From Gracilaria gracilis (lineage: Eukaryota > Rhodophyta > Florideophyceae > Gracilariales > Gracilariaceae), in contig JARGSG010000127.1 in the NCBI GenBank assembly GCA_030374805.1, positions 1-64,000 of the forward strand: a stretch of 64,000 nucleotides of DNA. The letters run 5' to 3'. Made by a program: the position numbers and the translations under genes. The notes beneath the pieces were generated by a model. It did not search any database and was not told the DNA's origin. It worked only from the letters and a program-made list of their open reading frames with translations. Within the stretch, counting starts at the first letter, position 1. Every line of letters starts with the position of its first letter. Shown piece by piece: positions 10,863 through 31,700 of the stretch.

Positions 10863-12563
10863 TTACGACCCCGACCCAACCACCTGTCCTTCGAAGTTCA
10901 CCCTATACTTCTCGATAATTGCCTGCAACTCCGGGAAGAGCTGCCGCTCTTCCCACTGCCCGTTAAGATTAAGCGCCATGCCACAACGTATCATCGCCTT
11001 ACGCGCATACGTAACGCCATCACCGTCTCGCTGTGCGCTAACAGCCCTCACCGACTTGGCTGCAAGCTTCTGAAAGTGACGCCTACCAGGATTAGTCAGC
11101 TTTCCAGATCCTCGCGCTCCATCAGACCACATTCCGCTCTCCAACGCGCCCATCTTGTGGTCATCCCACTCATGCCTCCAATAAGTTTTCAGCCTCTGGA
11201 TGACAAAGCTGTCTGCTGGCTGCACAAGATGAGTGGCATTGCACGGAAAGAATCGAACTTCGGTATTGCTTCTCGCAAGTTCAGCTCTAACACCGTCGGT
11301 AATGTCGTGCGTATTGACATTATCTATATACAATACTCGCTTTCGACCGTTCGGCAGGGGTTCAAACACGCGCTTTTCCTTCACCCATTCCAGAAATACT
11401 CTCTTGTCCATCCAGGCCTTTGGCCCCGTGCGATAGACTACCCCAGGTACGTCATCAGGGAGGCCACGAATGGGGTAGTTCTTATCCCCGTTCTCAAAAA
11501 TCAGCATCGGCGTCTCAAGTCTTGCGTTTTATCCACCAGCAATCAGAACCATCATGGTGATTCCGTCGTCACCGGACACAACATCTGCGTAACGAACGCT
11601 GCTCTCTCCCACAAGCGCCAGCGTTTTATGGTTGTCCATATTCATGCAAAAGTGTGTCTCGTCGGCATTGTACACGTCCTCCTCTCTCAAGACGTTTGAT
11701 CGAAAGTCCCTGGCAAGCTGGCCCAAATGATAGGCTACCTCCCGTTCAATCTGCTCCTGTTTTGCTGGTGATACCATTAGTTTCCCACATTGATACCGGC
11801 TGACGATTCCGAACCTATGCATGAAAGACTGAACCCACCTTGATGTTATCCTGTCTTTGAGAAGTTCGTTACTGCGCCGGTCGCGCATTGTCGCATGGTA
11901 TAATCCTTCACTGGCCTTCGCGATCAGGGTTAATGCTAACCGACGGAGTAATTTTGCGTTGAACTTCACGCCTACTTTTCTCAACCGATTGAACTCTTCA
12001 TACAGGTCTTGGTGCAAAGCACCAACCCATGGGGTAACTCTACGGCCACGCCCTTTTTGTGTTTTGCAGTAGTGGCGTTTGAATCCATTCATTGTTTTTC
12101 TAACAAAGGAGAAGTTATTGTTCTTTTGAATTCGGTTGTGGCCATGCGTTATAGTGTTCTTCGTCTTCCATTAACGGCTTGCACGTTGAAGGTTAGCCTT
12201 CGTGCTTCATCGAAAAAATTGAGGAAAGTGAGCCACTGCTCGTGAAGCTATGTTTTTAGTGCCATCGTTTGCCTCAGTTTCAATCATCCACTGCGCAATT
12301 TGCGCTTTGTTTGTGTTTGTGAGCACAACGTGGGCCTTGCGAGTAGGATTGTTGTTGTTGTTTGAACTTTCTGGCTCAGTCTGAGATGTGCCGTCTGATT
12401 GTGGGTTGCTGTGTTCTGGAGTGGTGCTGTTCGTCTCGGCGTTTGGGACTGTGGCTGCCATGCGCTGGAATGCGCTCCGTAAAGGAGAGGCAATTAGAGA
12501 CATTCTCTCGAGTTTACTGCTGTTGGCACGATTGCTGAGGGACGAGCTTCGTTTGGTGGGCAT
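10863..12563 (-). pseudogene. pogo-like transposase, copy 1 (broken by in-frame stops)
   Basis: Reads from the ATG at 12563 (MPTKRSSSLSNRANSSK). A polar N-terminal region holds a helix (NKAQIAQWMIETEANDGTKN). A helix-turn-helix-like part follows (RGRRVTPWVGALHQDLYEEF, RWVQSFMHRFGIVSRYQCGK), then the DDE_1/pogo-type nuclease: D in YNADETHFCM, D in RVLYIDNVNTHD, D in THLVQPADSFVIQRLK. Comparison with copy 2 at 56903-58312 shows the frame is shared end to end. It carries about three in-frame stops: TGA where copy 2 has Gly near 12207, one TAA shortly after, and TAA at 11529-11531 in the nuclease core. The C-terminus is complete (GQWEERQLFPELQAIIEKYR). Not functional as it stands. Confidence 0.88.
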
Positions 12564-12696
12564 CTGTAACTGGGGATTGTCCGCGCAAACCAGTTCAAAA
12601 GCATCTCAAATCCACACTAATTAAGTTTTCGTGTCACAAGCTCTCACCCAAATTAGTGTGGGCCACACTATATTTTGTTGCCACACTAATTTGGCA

Positions 12697-12722
12697 CCCA
12701 CACTAATAACAGTGTTCACCTG
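12697..12722 (-). repeat. pogo-like copy 1 right terminal inverted repeat
   Basis: Perfect reverse complement of 10683-10708, followed by the TA duplication at 12723-12724. Confidence 0.93.
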
Positions 12723-12745
12723 TACCAAGGGTATACATTTGGAAT

Positions 12746-12778
12746 TTTAGCTTTTTAGCTCGACTGATAGACTTGCTC
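12746..12778 (-). repeat. Harbinger right terminal inverted repeat
   Basis: Ends ...cgactgatagacttgctc, the inverted match of the left end, followed by the TAA duplication at 12779-12781. Confidence 0.92.
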
Positions 12779-13409
12779 TAAGAGCGCGAAAGAGGGCTAC
12801 AGTGCGTTGATTGGATCGCACCATATAGAAGCCGGAATTAAGAGTGCGATAGTTGGCTTCTGGTTGGATGAGCACATCGGCATTCTGATAGTGAGGCCAA
12901 CGCGCAATAGTTTGTTGTAGATAGCGCGCAGGATCTGAGCACCAATACATATCGGCGTCGGATAACAAGACGTCAAGTCCAGAAAGCAACGCGAAGAGCA
13001 CGGCCTTGAGTTTGTTCTTGGTGATCTCGTTGAACGAACGTTGACCATCTCGACTGAACTGACCGGGATTAGCCTCGTCGCCCATCTGGTGCGAAATCAG
13101 AACCGAAGAACAGCCCAAGTTATGCGACAGATTATGAGTACGCACGTCGAGCGAGTAGACAACCGGTGCATATGTGAGATTAAGATTATCCAGGTGGCAC
13201 TTAAAGTTTTGCAGAAAGTGACGGTACATCCAATTGGAGGCGGTGACGACGACGGGCGACGACGAAGCCGGATTGGACGGCGCCCATTGCACGGAGAAGC
13301 TGCGTACGAATAGCGCGAGTTCGAACGAGAAGATGAGCAGCGGCAACGCCAGCGACGGCGACGCGCGACGCGGGTGACGCTTGCGCTGGGAGCGCGCTCT
13401 CGGCGTCAT
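12779..13409 (-). pseudogene. GT77-like glycosyltransferase, N-terminal part (interrupted by Harbinger)
   Basis: About 210 codons from an ATG at 13409 (MTPRARSQRKRHPRR). An earlier in-frame start exists at 13481, but the later one gives a classic type II membrane protein: a short basic tail, then a signal anchor SLALPLLIFSFELALFV, then a lumenal catalytic domain. Visible GT77-type features are NLGCSSVLISHQMGDE, the helix KNKLKAVLFALLSGLDVLLS, the metal-binding DxD in LLSDADMYWCSDP, and RTLNSGFYMVRSNQRTVALF. Proteins of this group transfer arabinose, xylose or galactose to glycoproteins or wall polymers in the Golgi; the exact sugar cannot be read here. The frame is open up to the transposon border and continues at 7810. 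The donor gene is therefore recently broken, unless the transposon is still able to leave. Confidence 0.82.
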
Positions 13410-13773
13410 GTAGGAACAAAGGCAGCGCGCCAGCGGGAGCGCACGGCGAATGATCCGCGCGTGGCAAGAACACACACACAAGATGAAGCCGTGCCTTCAA
13501 GCGAAGCTGGCAAAACCGATTCGCCCCAAGTAAGCCCAGATGCGGGACGCCAGGCTGCTGAAGAGAAGGGAAATCAGCGATGACCTGAAAGTTGGGACTC
13601 GTTTTTCGTACAGCACCGGGTCCAGAAAAAACGACAGAGCGCCGCATGAGTACGCCAAATGGACAAACAGGCTGTCGAAGAAACTCTTTTATTATGTACA
13701 GAGGCTTCGATACAAGGGCGTATCAAAGATTTACAATTGCGACTCCATACACAAACAAGTTCGCAGAAAAAAG
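13410..13773. other. spacer between glycosyltransferase start and TPR pseudogene
   Basis: About 360 bases. It probably holds the promoter of the GT77-like gene, which reads away from here on the minus strand. The frames present are overlaps with no recognisable motif. Confidence 0.4.
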
Positions 13774-23026
<9,253 letters not shown>

Positions 23027-24179
23027 ATGAAAAGACGCCATATTCGAAATCTACAAGAACAGAAACCTGACCATAACCGAAGCATCGGAACACTTCAATA
23101 TCCCGTTGTCGTCGTTGCACCATCATTGGCAAAAGTGGTACAGCAGCTGCCCTAAAACGGAGCATATGCAAGCAGAAGAAATTAAAATTACTCTGCATGA
23201 ACCAGGACGTCCACCTACAATGACGAGTGAAGAAGAAAGGTTATTTGTCGGTGCCGTTAAAAAATACGCAAGAATAAAAACAACACTTACCAGGATGACC
23301 TTATTTGATTTAGTTCAGCACTTCATTCGCAAGCTCTCGCCCCTACGCGAAGACTAAATCCGTAAAGTGTTCATCCGAGCAAGACCCGTTCCAAAATGGA
23401 TTCGATACTTTGTTCGACGCCATCCAGATTTGCAATTAAAATCAGATCAAGTAATAGATGACCGAAGAGTCTAATCTATCATCAAACCTATTCTTTCGAT
23501 GCATGTTACTCGTGTAAATGAAGTTATGGAGAGGTACAGAATACGTGACCCGCATCTTATTTGGAAAGTTGATCGAACGGGTATTAGCTTCACCAAGATC
23601 TTGCATCGGAGCCTCCGGAAGGCAATCGGCCCAACATTCACGAGATTGATCCAGACGATGGTGCAAACAAAGGGAAACCTTGACCACGTAATCGGCATGC
23701 CCGTTGTGTCCGCAGCTGGAGACACACTACCTCCATTTATTGTCTACCGACGCAAGCTTGGTTGGTTCCGCAAAATTAATGGAGTATATCAATCACTTTA
23801 TGGCGTCCCAACACATTGCCGTTTGTACCAACGAGATCCAGACGGAGTTGTTTCGACGGTGTTCTCGAATTCGGCAAAGCAATTCGTTCAAGTACTTTCA
23901 AGGTTTAGGGCACCGGGTGAGTACGTAGTGTTAATACTCGATGGATACTCAGCACATCTCCAGCTGAATTTGTTGCTTCCTCTTCGTTGAAATTAAGTGG
24001 TTTCGGTCGGAATACCGTTCCATACCTCCCACGTTCTGCAACCGTTCAATGTTGGAGTTTTCTCGTTCTTTAAGTCTCATCTTCAAGCAGCCAATCACCG
24101 CGCGGCACAAACTAAATCCGTTCCGGATGCTTTCGACGTAGTTCTCTGCATCACAGATGCCTATAGTAATGGTGGAACT
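23027..24179 (+). pseudogene. pogo/Jerky-like transposase, N-terminal and catalytic part, cut by LTR element A
   Basis: Starts with a psq-type helix-turn-helix (AIFEIYKNRNLTITEASEHF, then NIPLSSLHHHWQKWY). A second DNA-binding part follows (TMTSEEERLFVGAVKKYAR), then a DDE_1 nuclease: IWKVDRTGISF with the first Asp, VVLILDGYSAHL with the second, and HTSHVLQPFNVGVFSFFKSH. In the last motif the usual third Asp is Asn. Stops and small frame changes occur near 23355, 23470 and 23990, so the gene was already decayed or has decayed since. It stops dead at 24179, where LTR element A starts. Its missing C-terminal part lies inverted at 36640-37130. This family is different from the two pogo-like elements at 10683 and 55839. 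Confidence 0.82.
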
Positions 24180-25156
24180 TGTAGAGCAAACCCCAAAGAG
24201 GGTACATACCCACCAGGATGTCCGAGTCCTGCTTCCACGAAAGGGAGAACTCAGAAGTAGAGCCCTCTGCCCGTGCGCGTGCCGCGTGGCAGCCGGGTGT
24301 AAACCGGAGACGGTACTGGAATAACCTGCAGATGTAAAGAAGAGCGTGAGCCTAGAGAGGAATAACCGACGACGGGTCACAAGAGAACGAGTCCAGAAGT
24401 GGAGCGAACGGTGCCGTAAGACGGTGTAATGCTCCTACGGAGAACCATACGAGCGAAGCTACGACCCGTTCCAACGGCGGGAACAGGGCCGATAGCGGAA
24501 CGAGTAACACACACACAAGTGTCCAAATATAACTCTATACAAAGGCGGAAGCGAGACCTGCACCAGGAAAACGATAAACCAAACAACGATCCGGTGCCTC
24601 GGTGAACGACAACAAATACAACCTGCTACTGGGGTAATTAGCGGAACAAGCCAGACACTGGTAGTAAAGAACTTCCTTAGGGACCCTGAGGGGTGATTGT
24701 ACCGAGACCACTCGTGGTTACTCTCCTTAGAGGAGTTGTGAACCTACGTAGGCAGTAACAACCATAGCCCGGCCTTCGGGAAGAAGACGCCACTCAGTTG
24801 AGTTTTACTTAGTGGCTCCAGGGCGGGATCACCCGAGCATATATACTATCTACTGTATCTAGGGCTGCGCACTCCCACGAGGGCTCTACACGTGGACAAC
24901 CCAGTGTCAGGGTGCCAAAGTATCTACCCAGCGGGTGTGACGCCAAATATTTGGACAAATATGCCACAAGGCCCTACTGTACACCTATTTCATAGGTTCT
25001 ATCCCAGATTCACCTAACAAGGTACGTTGTCAATAATATTTCCAAATCCACCCGAAACGGGGTCCATATTCATAGTCTGACACGTCAGTGCTCAATGGGT
25101 AGAGCTCTATTATGAGAAACTTCATTGTACCGACATCGGATCACAATTGCTCCGCA
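24180..25156 (-). repeat. 3' LTR of element A
   Basis: 977 bp, starting TGTAGAGCAAACC on the plus strand and ending ...attgctccgca. The polypurine tract follows at 25157-25171. The outer flank is gaact (24175-24179), in the pogo/Jerky-like transposase sequence. Confidence 0.93.
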
Positions 25157-25171
25157 TCTCCCCCTCCTTAG
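25157..25171 (-). promoter_or_regulatory. 3' polypurine tract of element A
   Basis: On the minus strand CTAAGGAGGGGGAGA lies directly before the 3' LTR. Its first 14 bases recur exactly at 28731-28744 and 31919-31932. Confidence 0.88.
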
Positions 25172-25237
25172 CCAAGGGTTCGCGCTTTGGTCCGCGGGAA
25201 GGCGCCGGCGACCGGTACGTAAATACTGCTCCTCAGA

Positions 25238-26296
25238 ATGACGGACTCCGAGATTTCGGCAATACCTTCACAGCTTCCTGAACCAACGCGTGGTACACAA
25301 CATCACTTTCCTCCGACTTCGCGGCAACAAACGTCATCTCCTCCCTTCTCTCCTATAGCAGGCATGAACTCGTTCCCTACTAACCCGCTTCCGGGAAACG
25401 CTTCCTCCAGTGCCTCACAGGCGGCTTCGTCGAGTGCTGCTCCTTTCAAGAACTTTTCCTACTTAGGCTTTCAACAACTTCCTCCGCAGGCGTCATCTCA
25501 GTTCCATTCGTCCCAAGCTATGGTGCCATCTCATCAACCCTCGGAGTATCAACAGTCTCCTTACCCAATGGTAGGTTCGTCCGGATACTTCGGCGGGTTT
25601 AACTCGATGCCTCTTCCCCAAGCGGGCTCTCACGCACAGCCGCAGTACCATCCATCTGGTTACCAACCTCCTGGCTACTTCTCCCAACAGGGCGCTCAAC
25701 CTGGACAATCCTCGCAATGCTACGATCCCGCAGCGCCTCCTCAGGCTCCCGATGTCGATGCAGCGGCGTGGAACTCCGAACAAGCGATGCCGTTAACGGT
25801 CAATGCCAGGGGCTGGATCAGCTTGGAAAGTCTCCGTTTCAGACGGCCCCGGCAGCATGGTGATGTGTATTGCCGTGCACCGTGGTTCCATCCGACGGCC
25901 GTAGCCGACGAGGCTCCTATTTACTCGTATGCTGAGAACGGTTACCTCCCAGGTGGGACCCATCGCGAAGTAGTTCGGTCCAGAAGCTGGCGTCTCCGTG
26001 TGGCGATCGATCCCTTGCACCTGTTCTGTACGGGCAGTGATTCCCTTAGTCGCACTAGGGCACTGTGGGCTCGTGCTGGCTATGAAGGAGCTAGCCGTAT
26101 TCGATCAGGGCACTTGGTACCGTTGCGGTTCGAATTTGACGTGTCACATTTCCGAACTTTCGGCGAGAGGTCCTACGGGGACGCATTAGCGGAGTTCAAC
26201 GAATCTCCCCATATGGCTGAAGTACCGAACGTGGTCGATGGTTTGGTTCTCGGGAGTCGTCCCCTTCTTCGGGCAGAATTCCGATACCTTCGGTGA
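25238..26296 (+). mobile_element. antisense open frame 1 of element A (352 codons)
   Basis: Reads opposite to gag-pol and starts with an ATG 82 bp inside the 3' LTR, so any promoter should lie in that LTR. Residues 1-175 are rich in Ser, Gln, Pro, Gly and Tyr (SSYLGFQQLPP-like, GGSHAQPQYHPSGYQPPGYF-type text) and look disordered. The second half looks folded, with many Arg, Trp and Tyr (YCRAPWFHPTAVADEAPIYS, HLVPLRFEFDVSHFRTFGER). I recognise no domain. The same frame with few changes exists in element B (46968-48026). Confidence 0.75.
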
Positions 26297-26404
26297 TCAT
26301 CCAATGATTTCTTGTAGAGCTTCGAGCGCCGTGTGCGGCTTGAGCGAAGCTTGCGGTCCCGTCGAGGGTTCCTGATTCCGTATCCGCACTTGTAGGCTGA
26401 GCTA

Positions 26405-27172
26405 TTGCGCTATAACTCCCTGCCGTGGAGATACGCTGCGCTTCCCAGTTGGTGGTCGAATGTCGAGGTCCCGCGAGGGTGCTACGCCGAACTTCCTCCG
26501 TGCCTCTACTATGTAGGCTGTAGAATGTTGAAGGATCCCCGCTCTGGGTACTGGGCGCTCTTTGCGGCGGAGTGGGGTGCCCGCGTGGCGGTGCATCTCC
26601 TGTGGGATACGTACGATCATTACCGTCTCTGGTATCTCCCTCCGATGCTCCGATGGATGATCCGGCGACAGGATCTGTATATACCCCTAGGGTCCGAGTC
26701 CAACCAAGAAGAGGTTCACCTGCTCTTACGCTTCATCGAGGCCGTCGATTGGGACCAGATTCCAGTGCACTGGCAGCCAGAAGGTGGTCCACGCAGCAAC
26801 GACCGATCACCGGGGAGAATATCCACCCGCTCGGGGACCTTCGCGTACTACGATCCGTGGAAACGGCAAATAATCTCCGAGGCTCATGCTAGAGCGATGG
26901 TGCGGGCCCCTAGGGCTATGCCGATTGGACACCCGACTGGGTTCGTGTTCCCCGACGACTATGGGCCTCCAGCGGATTGGGTCGATCCCTCCTTGGACCA
27001 TGGTGATGGCGAGGTGGTGCACGACGACATCCCCCTTGTGGGTGTTTTGAATACGGGCGCTGACGCGGCACAGGTCCCTGCGGAGGGCACTCAGGCTCCC
27101 GCGGGTTGGGGTCTTGCGACGCCGGCTTCCGGAGCCAACGCTGGTCACCAGCAGTCTGGGCAGGGTGCCTGA
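26405..27172 (+). mobile_element. antisense open frame 2 of element A (about 255 codons)
   Basis: Follows antisense frame 1 on the same strand. It is tryptophan- and tyrosine-rich in the first half (LPWRYAALPSWWSNVEVPRG, YDHYRLWYLPPMLRWMIRRQ) and Ala/Gly/Pro-rich at the end. No known domain is recognised. The counterpart in element B is 46092-46952 (286 codons). It is not retroviral gag, pol or env as far as I can see. Confidence 0.7.
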
Positions 27173-27534
27173 GGGCGTGTAGTTCTGTCGCTCGGATACG
27201 ATAAAACCAATTAGGCCACCGCTTGGCATTATTTCTCTCCTCTTGTAGGATCTTTCTCGTGTTCGAGCTCCTTTCATACTTCCTTCCTCTTCCTTCTTCA
27301 TTTCCTAACCAGGATGCACTTCATTTCCATTCGTGGCAACATCTTCCTAGATACTTCATTACTTCTTACTTCTTAGTTCCGGTATACGGCGATGAACCGA
27401 CAATTCGGTGCGTTCTTTCTTCGTTCCTACTGTACATAGAACCAACCTTGTTGGTGTCTTCTCTTCTCTTCTTGGAGCTCCTCGCAACCCACCGCTTAGT
27501 GGCACACCATGTTTACCAGATGTCGGTGACGGTT

Positions 27535-27831
27535 CTATCCCACTTGGGCATTATCCAGAGTTGGGGGTAGTGCGGACTGGGTTCTTCGGTGATAAGCGAA
27601 AATCTTGGACCTCGGAAGGTGCTCAATTGGCTCCCAAGTGTCCTGCTCTGGGGGATAGCCGTACCAACGGACGCGATAGATTGATTTCCCGTCCTGGGCA
27701 ACATCGTGCTTCACAATACGATCGACCACGAATTCCTGTGGGTATACCCTGACGTCTTCGGTTCCTTTGGTTGTTCCCGACATTGGGCTTTGCTTCCCTA
27801 CGTAACCCGAACGGGTACACGCAAGTAACAA
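27535..27831 (-). mobile_element. chromodomain frame of element A
   Basis: A 98-codon frame with a clear chromodomain: EFVVDRIVKHDVAQDGKSIY followed by RVRWYGYPPEQDTWEPIEHL. Chromodomains on LTR elements bind methylated histone tails and steer integration into heterochromatin. Here it lies about 0.6 kb beyond the main pol frame rather than fused to the integrase end. Confidence 0.88.
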
Positions 27832-28730
27832 CGGGTTTCCGGCTTCGGCGAGGTGGCGGTGTCTCGTTGACGAGAGCGCTAACCGTCACGACGGGGAATG
27901 GCTGACTTCCGTTTTCGGCTGCCAATCTCCACGAAAGTGGCTTCTGGTGGAAGCTCTTCATTTCCGGAGTCCTGTGAACTAACCTCTTTTCCCAGCGGGC
28001 ATCAACTTTAACTAACGACGACGTTCCTGATCCAGGCGAAGTTGCTTCTCGACGCCGGAGATCCGTTGCGACGGAGATACTGCATTGCACACTCCCTACG
28101 CGGGGCGGCGGATTGCCCAGGCCACGCCACTGTATTGCGTCGTGTGCGCGCGCACTTGACGAGTGCCGACCAATCGGAACAGTTTGCACTACTCTAAGTA
28201 GCAGAGTGCCAGCCAATCCGGTGGCGTTGCACCCTGAGTGGCTATCTCTCGTGCACGGCGCTATACTACTGCGGGCTTCTGCGCCACACGGTGCTCCTGA
28301 GAAGGCTTCTCCGATGCTTTCCATAAACTTCCCTTCCTGAACCAGGCTCCATAACCTTATCCACAAGGATCCTTCGCTTCACAACACCTACTGTAGCTTC
28401 TTCCCATGGGGCTCATCGCCGCGCTGACCCACTGACGGGTCGGCGGGAGACCGTCTTTTCGGCGCGTCTTGCCTTCTGCGCCTCTTGCGAGCGAGGCGTA
28501 GGAGTAGCCAGCGACTTGAACGCTTGCCCACGAGGGTTCTCATCACTAACAGTGGTCTTCCCCGCAGGGGTAGCTTTGTCTTCATTACTGGCATTCGCCT
28601 CGACCGAAGATCCCACACGCGTGTGCGTAAGCGGCGATATTCCCGATCCGGGCTCCTGTCTCTTTGAGAGCTCCAGCACGTCAGCCAATCCAGCAGATGC
28701 CGGAGCAGCCTGAGCGCGATTACGTGAGTC

Positions 28731-28744
28731 CTCCCCCTCCTTAG
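28731..28744 (-). repeat. internal polypurine tract copy 2, element A
   Basis: Exact 14-base copy of the 3' polypurine tract, downstream of the integrase core. Confidence 0.8.
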
Positions 28745-31700
28745 GGTGCGATACGGCAGCTGATACAACCGTAGCCGAGGGTCGAACTCGAGTTGAGTGC
28801 ATAGGCGTAGCTCGAGAGGGTGAGCTATCCTTCACTAGCTCTGATACCTCAGGTAGGTCCGATAAACCTCGTTCTTGGTGCGGAAGAATTGACGGGCGGT
28901 TCGCGCTGTCTCCGTTTGATTCCGTTCCTTCCTGTGTTGCAGGTACTCCAGTTCCGGTTTTCGGTAGCGTTACCAATTCCTGGAGTGGGCTCGGTGCCCT
29001 GTAGACGCGATCGCGTGATACCCGTTCGTGTTGGTTATTAATTTCCAGCACGACGGTATCTCCAGACATGGAAATAACCTTATAGGGTCCATCCGCAATC
29101 GGCGATAACTTGTGGCGGCGTTCGTTCTCCGGGTTGTAATACTCCTTACGAAGGAACACATAATGTCCTACCTGTAAGTTAGGTAACGGTCTCCGAATTC
29201 GGCTATCAAAGTTGCGCTTGTAGGCGAGCTGAGCCCTGTCCATAGAGGCACGTGCTGCGGGTACCAGCTTGGTGAGCCATTTCTTCCACGCATCGCGGTA
29301 CACGCCCGGAGATGGGAACGTATCCAGAGTTGGCTGCGCCTCGATGGGTAGAGGAGGTGGTCTCCTCGACAGTACCAGCTCGAATGGTGAAAGTCCCGTT
29401 ACCCGATGAACCTGGGTGTTGTACGCATACGTGATAGCGTCCGTGAACTGATCCCATGTCTTGGGATGGTCTGCCACATAGGATCTCAAAGCACCAAGGA
29501 TGGTTCGATTAAATCTCTCTACTTGCCCGTTCGCTTGGGGATGATAGGTCGTAGTGAATAAGTTCCTAATATCCAGGATCCTACACACATCTTGAAAGAA
29601 CTTCGAGGTGAATTGAGAGCCGTTATCGGAAAGTAACTGTACCGGTGGGCCATAGACAAAGACCCAGTGGGTAACAAACGCTTGAGCCACAGCGGTTGCT
29701 GTTATCCGTTTGAGCGGCACTGTTCTAACCAATTTAGAGAACCTGTCGGTGATGACCAGTAGGTACCAATTCCCTCGAGAGGTCCTAATCAATTCTCCAA
29801 GAATGTCAATGGCGACGAACTCCAGCGGTGCCCGTGCGGGAAACAACGTTAGCTCCTTCGAGTACTTTCTTAATTTGACGTCATTCTTGGCACAAGCCTG
29901 ACAGGAGCGGCGGACTGCGTAACAATCGAACGCCATTGCGAGCCAATAGAAGTCCCTTCTTAAGGTGAGATAAAGCTTCCTTCCTCCCGGGTGGGCTCCC
30001 AACTTTACATAGTGAGACAAGTGCAGTACGCGACTCTGTAAGGAGTGAGGTACCCCCGTTTGTGGGTTGGTTTCAACAGTTCGCACCAAGTAGCCTTGGT
30101 CATTCACCTGGAAAGATATCCTATACCCACCGTTCAGACGGGCCCTAACCTGTGTACAAAAGGGATCCGTCTGCTGTTCCCGTATCATCTCCTCGGGCGA
30201 AATCGGTACAAATGACCCGGTATCCGGTTCTACAGTCTGTGTGGCGAGGATATCGCCCCACACATCATCCGATGGGATTTCTGTCTTCCCCTCATCGAGG
30301 TCACCAACCATAAAGCATGGTATCTCTTCCGTGTCCTCGGTGGGTTCAGCTTCTGCTGCAGTGCCCAAACGGGATAGAGCGTCGGCCTGCAAGTTCAAGG
30401 AGCCTTTCTTGTACACTACTTCAAAGTCAAATTCCGAGAGTCGGAGTCTCCATCTCATCAATCGTCCCGACGGTTCGGTAGTTTTCATGAGCCAGCGTAG
30501 GCAAAAATGGTCCGTGTGTACCCGAAAGTGGGTTCCCATCAAGTATGGTCTCAACGTTGAGAGGGCCCATACAACGGCAAGGCATTCCTTCTCCGAAACG
30601 GAGTAATTCCGTTCGTGCACATTTAGTGATCTCGACCAATACCCAATAGGTTGACGTTTGCCAGACTCTTCCACCTGGAACAACGCACAACCAACTTGGT
30701 TCGCACTCGCATCAGTGTCAAACTCGTAGGGTAAGCCGGTTTCGGCAGGGCCAAGACTGGTGGCGACGTTACAGCTTCAATTAGTGCCACAAATGCGGAG
30801 GCTTCCGCATCGTCAAAGGGTTCCAATTCCACTAGTCTTCCATTCATCAGGAGTTTGTTCAACGGCGAAGCGATATCCGGAAAGTTCGGAACGAAACGAC
30901 GGTAAACGTTACACAGGCCTAAGAAGGATCGAAGCTCAGTTTGAGTTCTTGGGTGGTTTGCCTCTTTCAAGGATTTCACCTGCACCTCGTCAATTGAGAG
31001 CTTGCCTGGGCAAATAATATGCCCAAGGTACTTAACCGATTCGGTGAAAAACTCGCACTTCTTAAGCATCAAGGTAATCCCTGCGTCCCGTAAAACGGTC
31101 ATAACTTCCCGTACATGGGTGAGATGGTCCTCCATGTTATTGGAAAAGACGACGACGTCTTCCAAGTATACCAAACAGGTGTTCCACTTGAACCTAGCCA
31201 GGAGGATATCAACCGCTCGCTGAAACGTTGCGGGGGCGTTCGTTAACCCAAAGGGCATTCTCCGAAAACGTTACAGGCCTTGATGGCACACGAAGGCCGC
31301 CTTATCCTTATCTTCTTCCCTTATGGGCACTTGCCAGTACCCCCAATTGGCATCTAAAGTGGTAAAAACTTTCGCGCTCCCTAGCGAATCGATATATTCG
31401 TCCATACGGGGAATCGGGTATACGTCTTTCACCGTAACCGCATTTAACTTTCGGTAATCGATACAAAATCTCCAGGATCCATTTGTCTTCGGCACCAAAA
31501 CAACTGGTGACGCCCAAGGAGATTGAGCGGGCTCAATAACGCCGGCTCGGAGCATCTTCTCGACTTGAGCTTTTTCCTCTTCTCGGGCCTTCGGTCCTGC
31601 CCTGTAAGGGTGTTGCGCAATGGGCCGAGTGTTCGAAAGTAGATCGATACAATGCTCTGTGACTCCAACTGTTCCGAGAGTACCATCGCACATGGGCGTA

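Larger units (their letters stand above)
10683..12722 (-). mobile_element. pogo-like (Tc1/mariner superfamily) DNA transposon, copy 1
   Basis: A 2,040-bp element flanked by TA (10681-10682 and 12723-12724). Its perfect 26-bp inverted ends, 10683-10708 and 12697-12722, begin CAGGTGAACACTGTTATTAG. It is inserted in the right end of the Harbinger transposon. The single transposase gene lies on the minus strand and is broken by stops. Both ends carry several copies of a palindromic word built on GTGTGGGCCACAC. The family is shared with copy 2 at 55839-58484. Confidence 0.92.
7814..12778. mobile_element. PIF/Harbinger DNA transposon with a nested pogo-like element
   Basis: The element is bounded by TAA at 7811-7813 and TAA at 12779-12781, the 3-bp target duplication typical of PIF/Harbinger. 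Its inverted ends start GAGCAAGTCTATCAGTC on both sides. It carries the two genes expected of the superfamily, a DDE transposase (7982-9343, plus) and a Myb/SANT-like protein (9379-10431, minus), converging on a 35-bp gap. A separate pogo-like transposon (10683-12722) lies in its right non-coding end. Without that passenger the element is about 2.9 kb. Both genes are open, so the copy may be autonomous. It sits inside a GT77-like gene. Confidence 0.93.

Noticed and set aside
25238-27172. Envelope gene of the LTR element, making it a retrovirus-like element.
   Set aside because: The frames run antisense to gag-pol and show no signal peptide, membrane segment or fusion motif.
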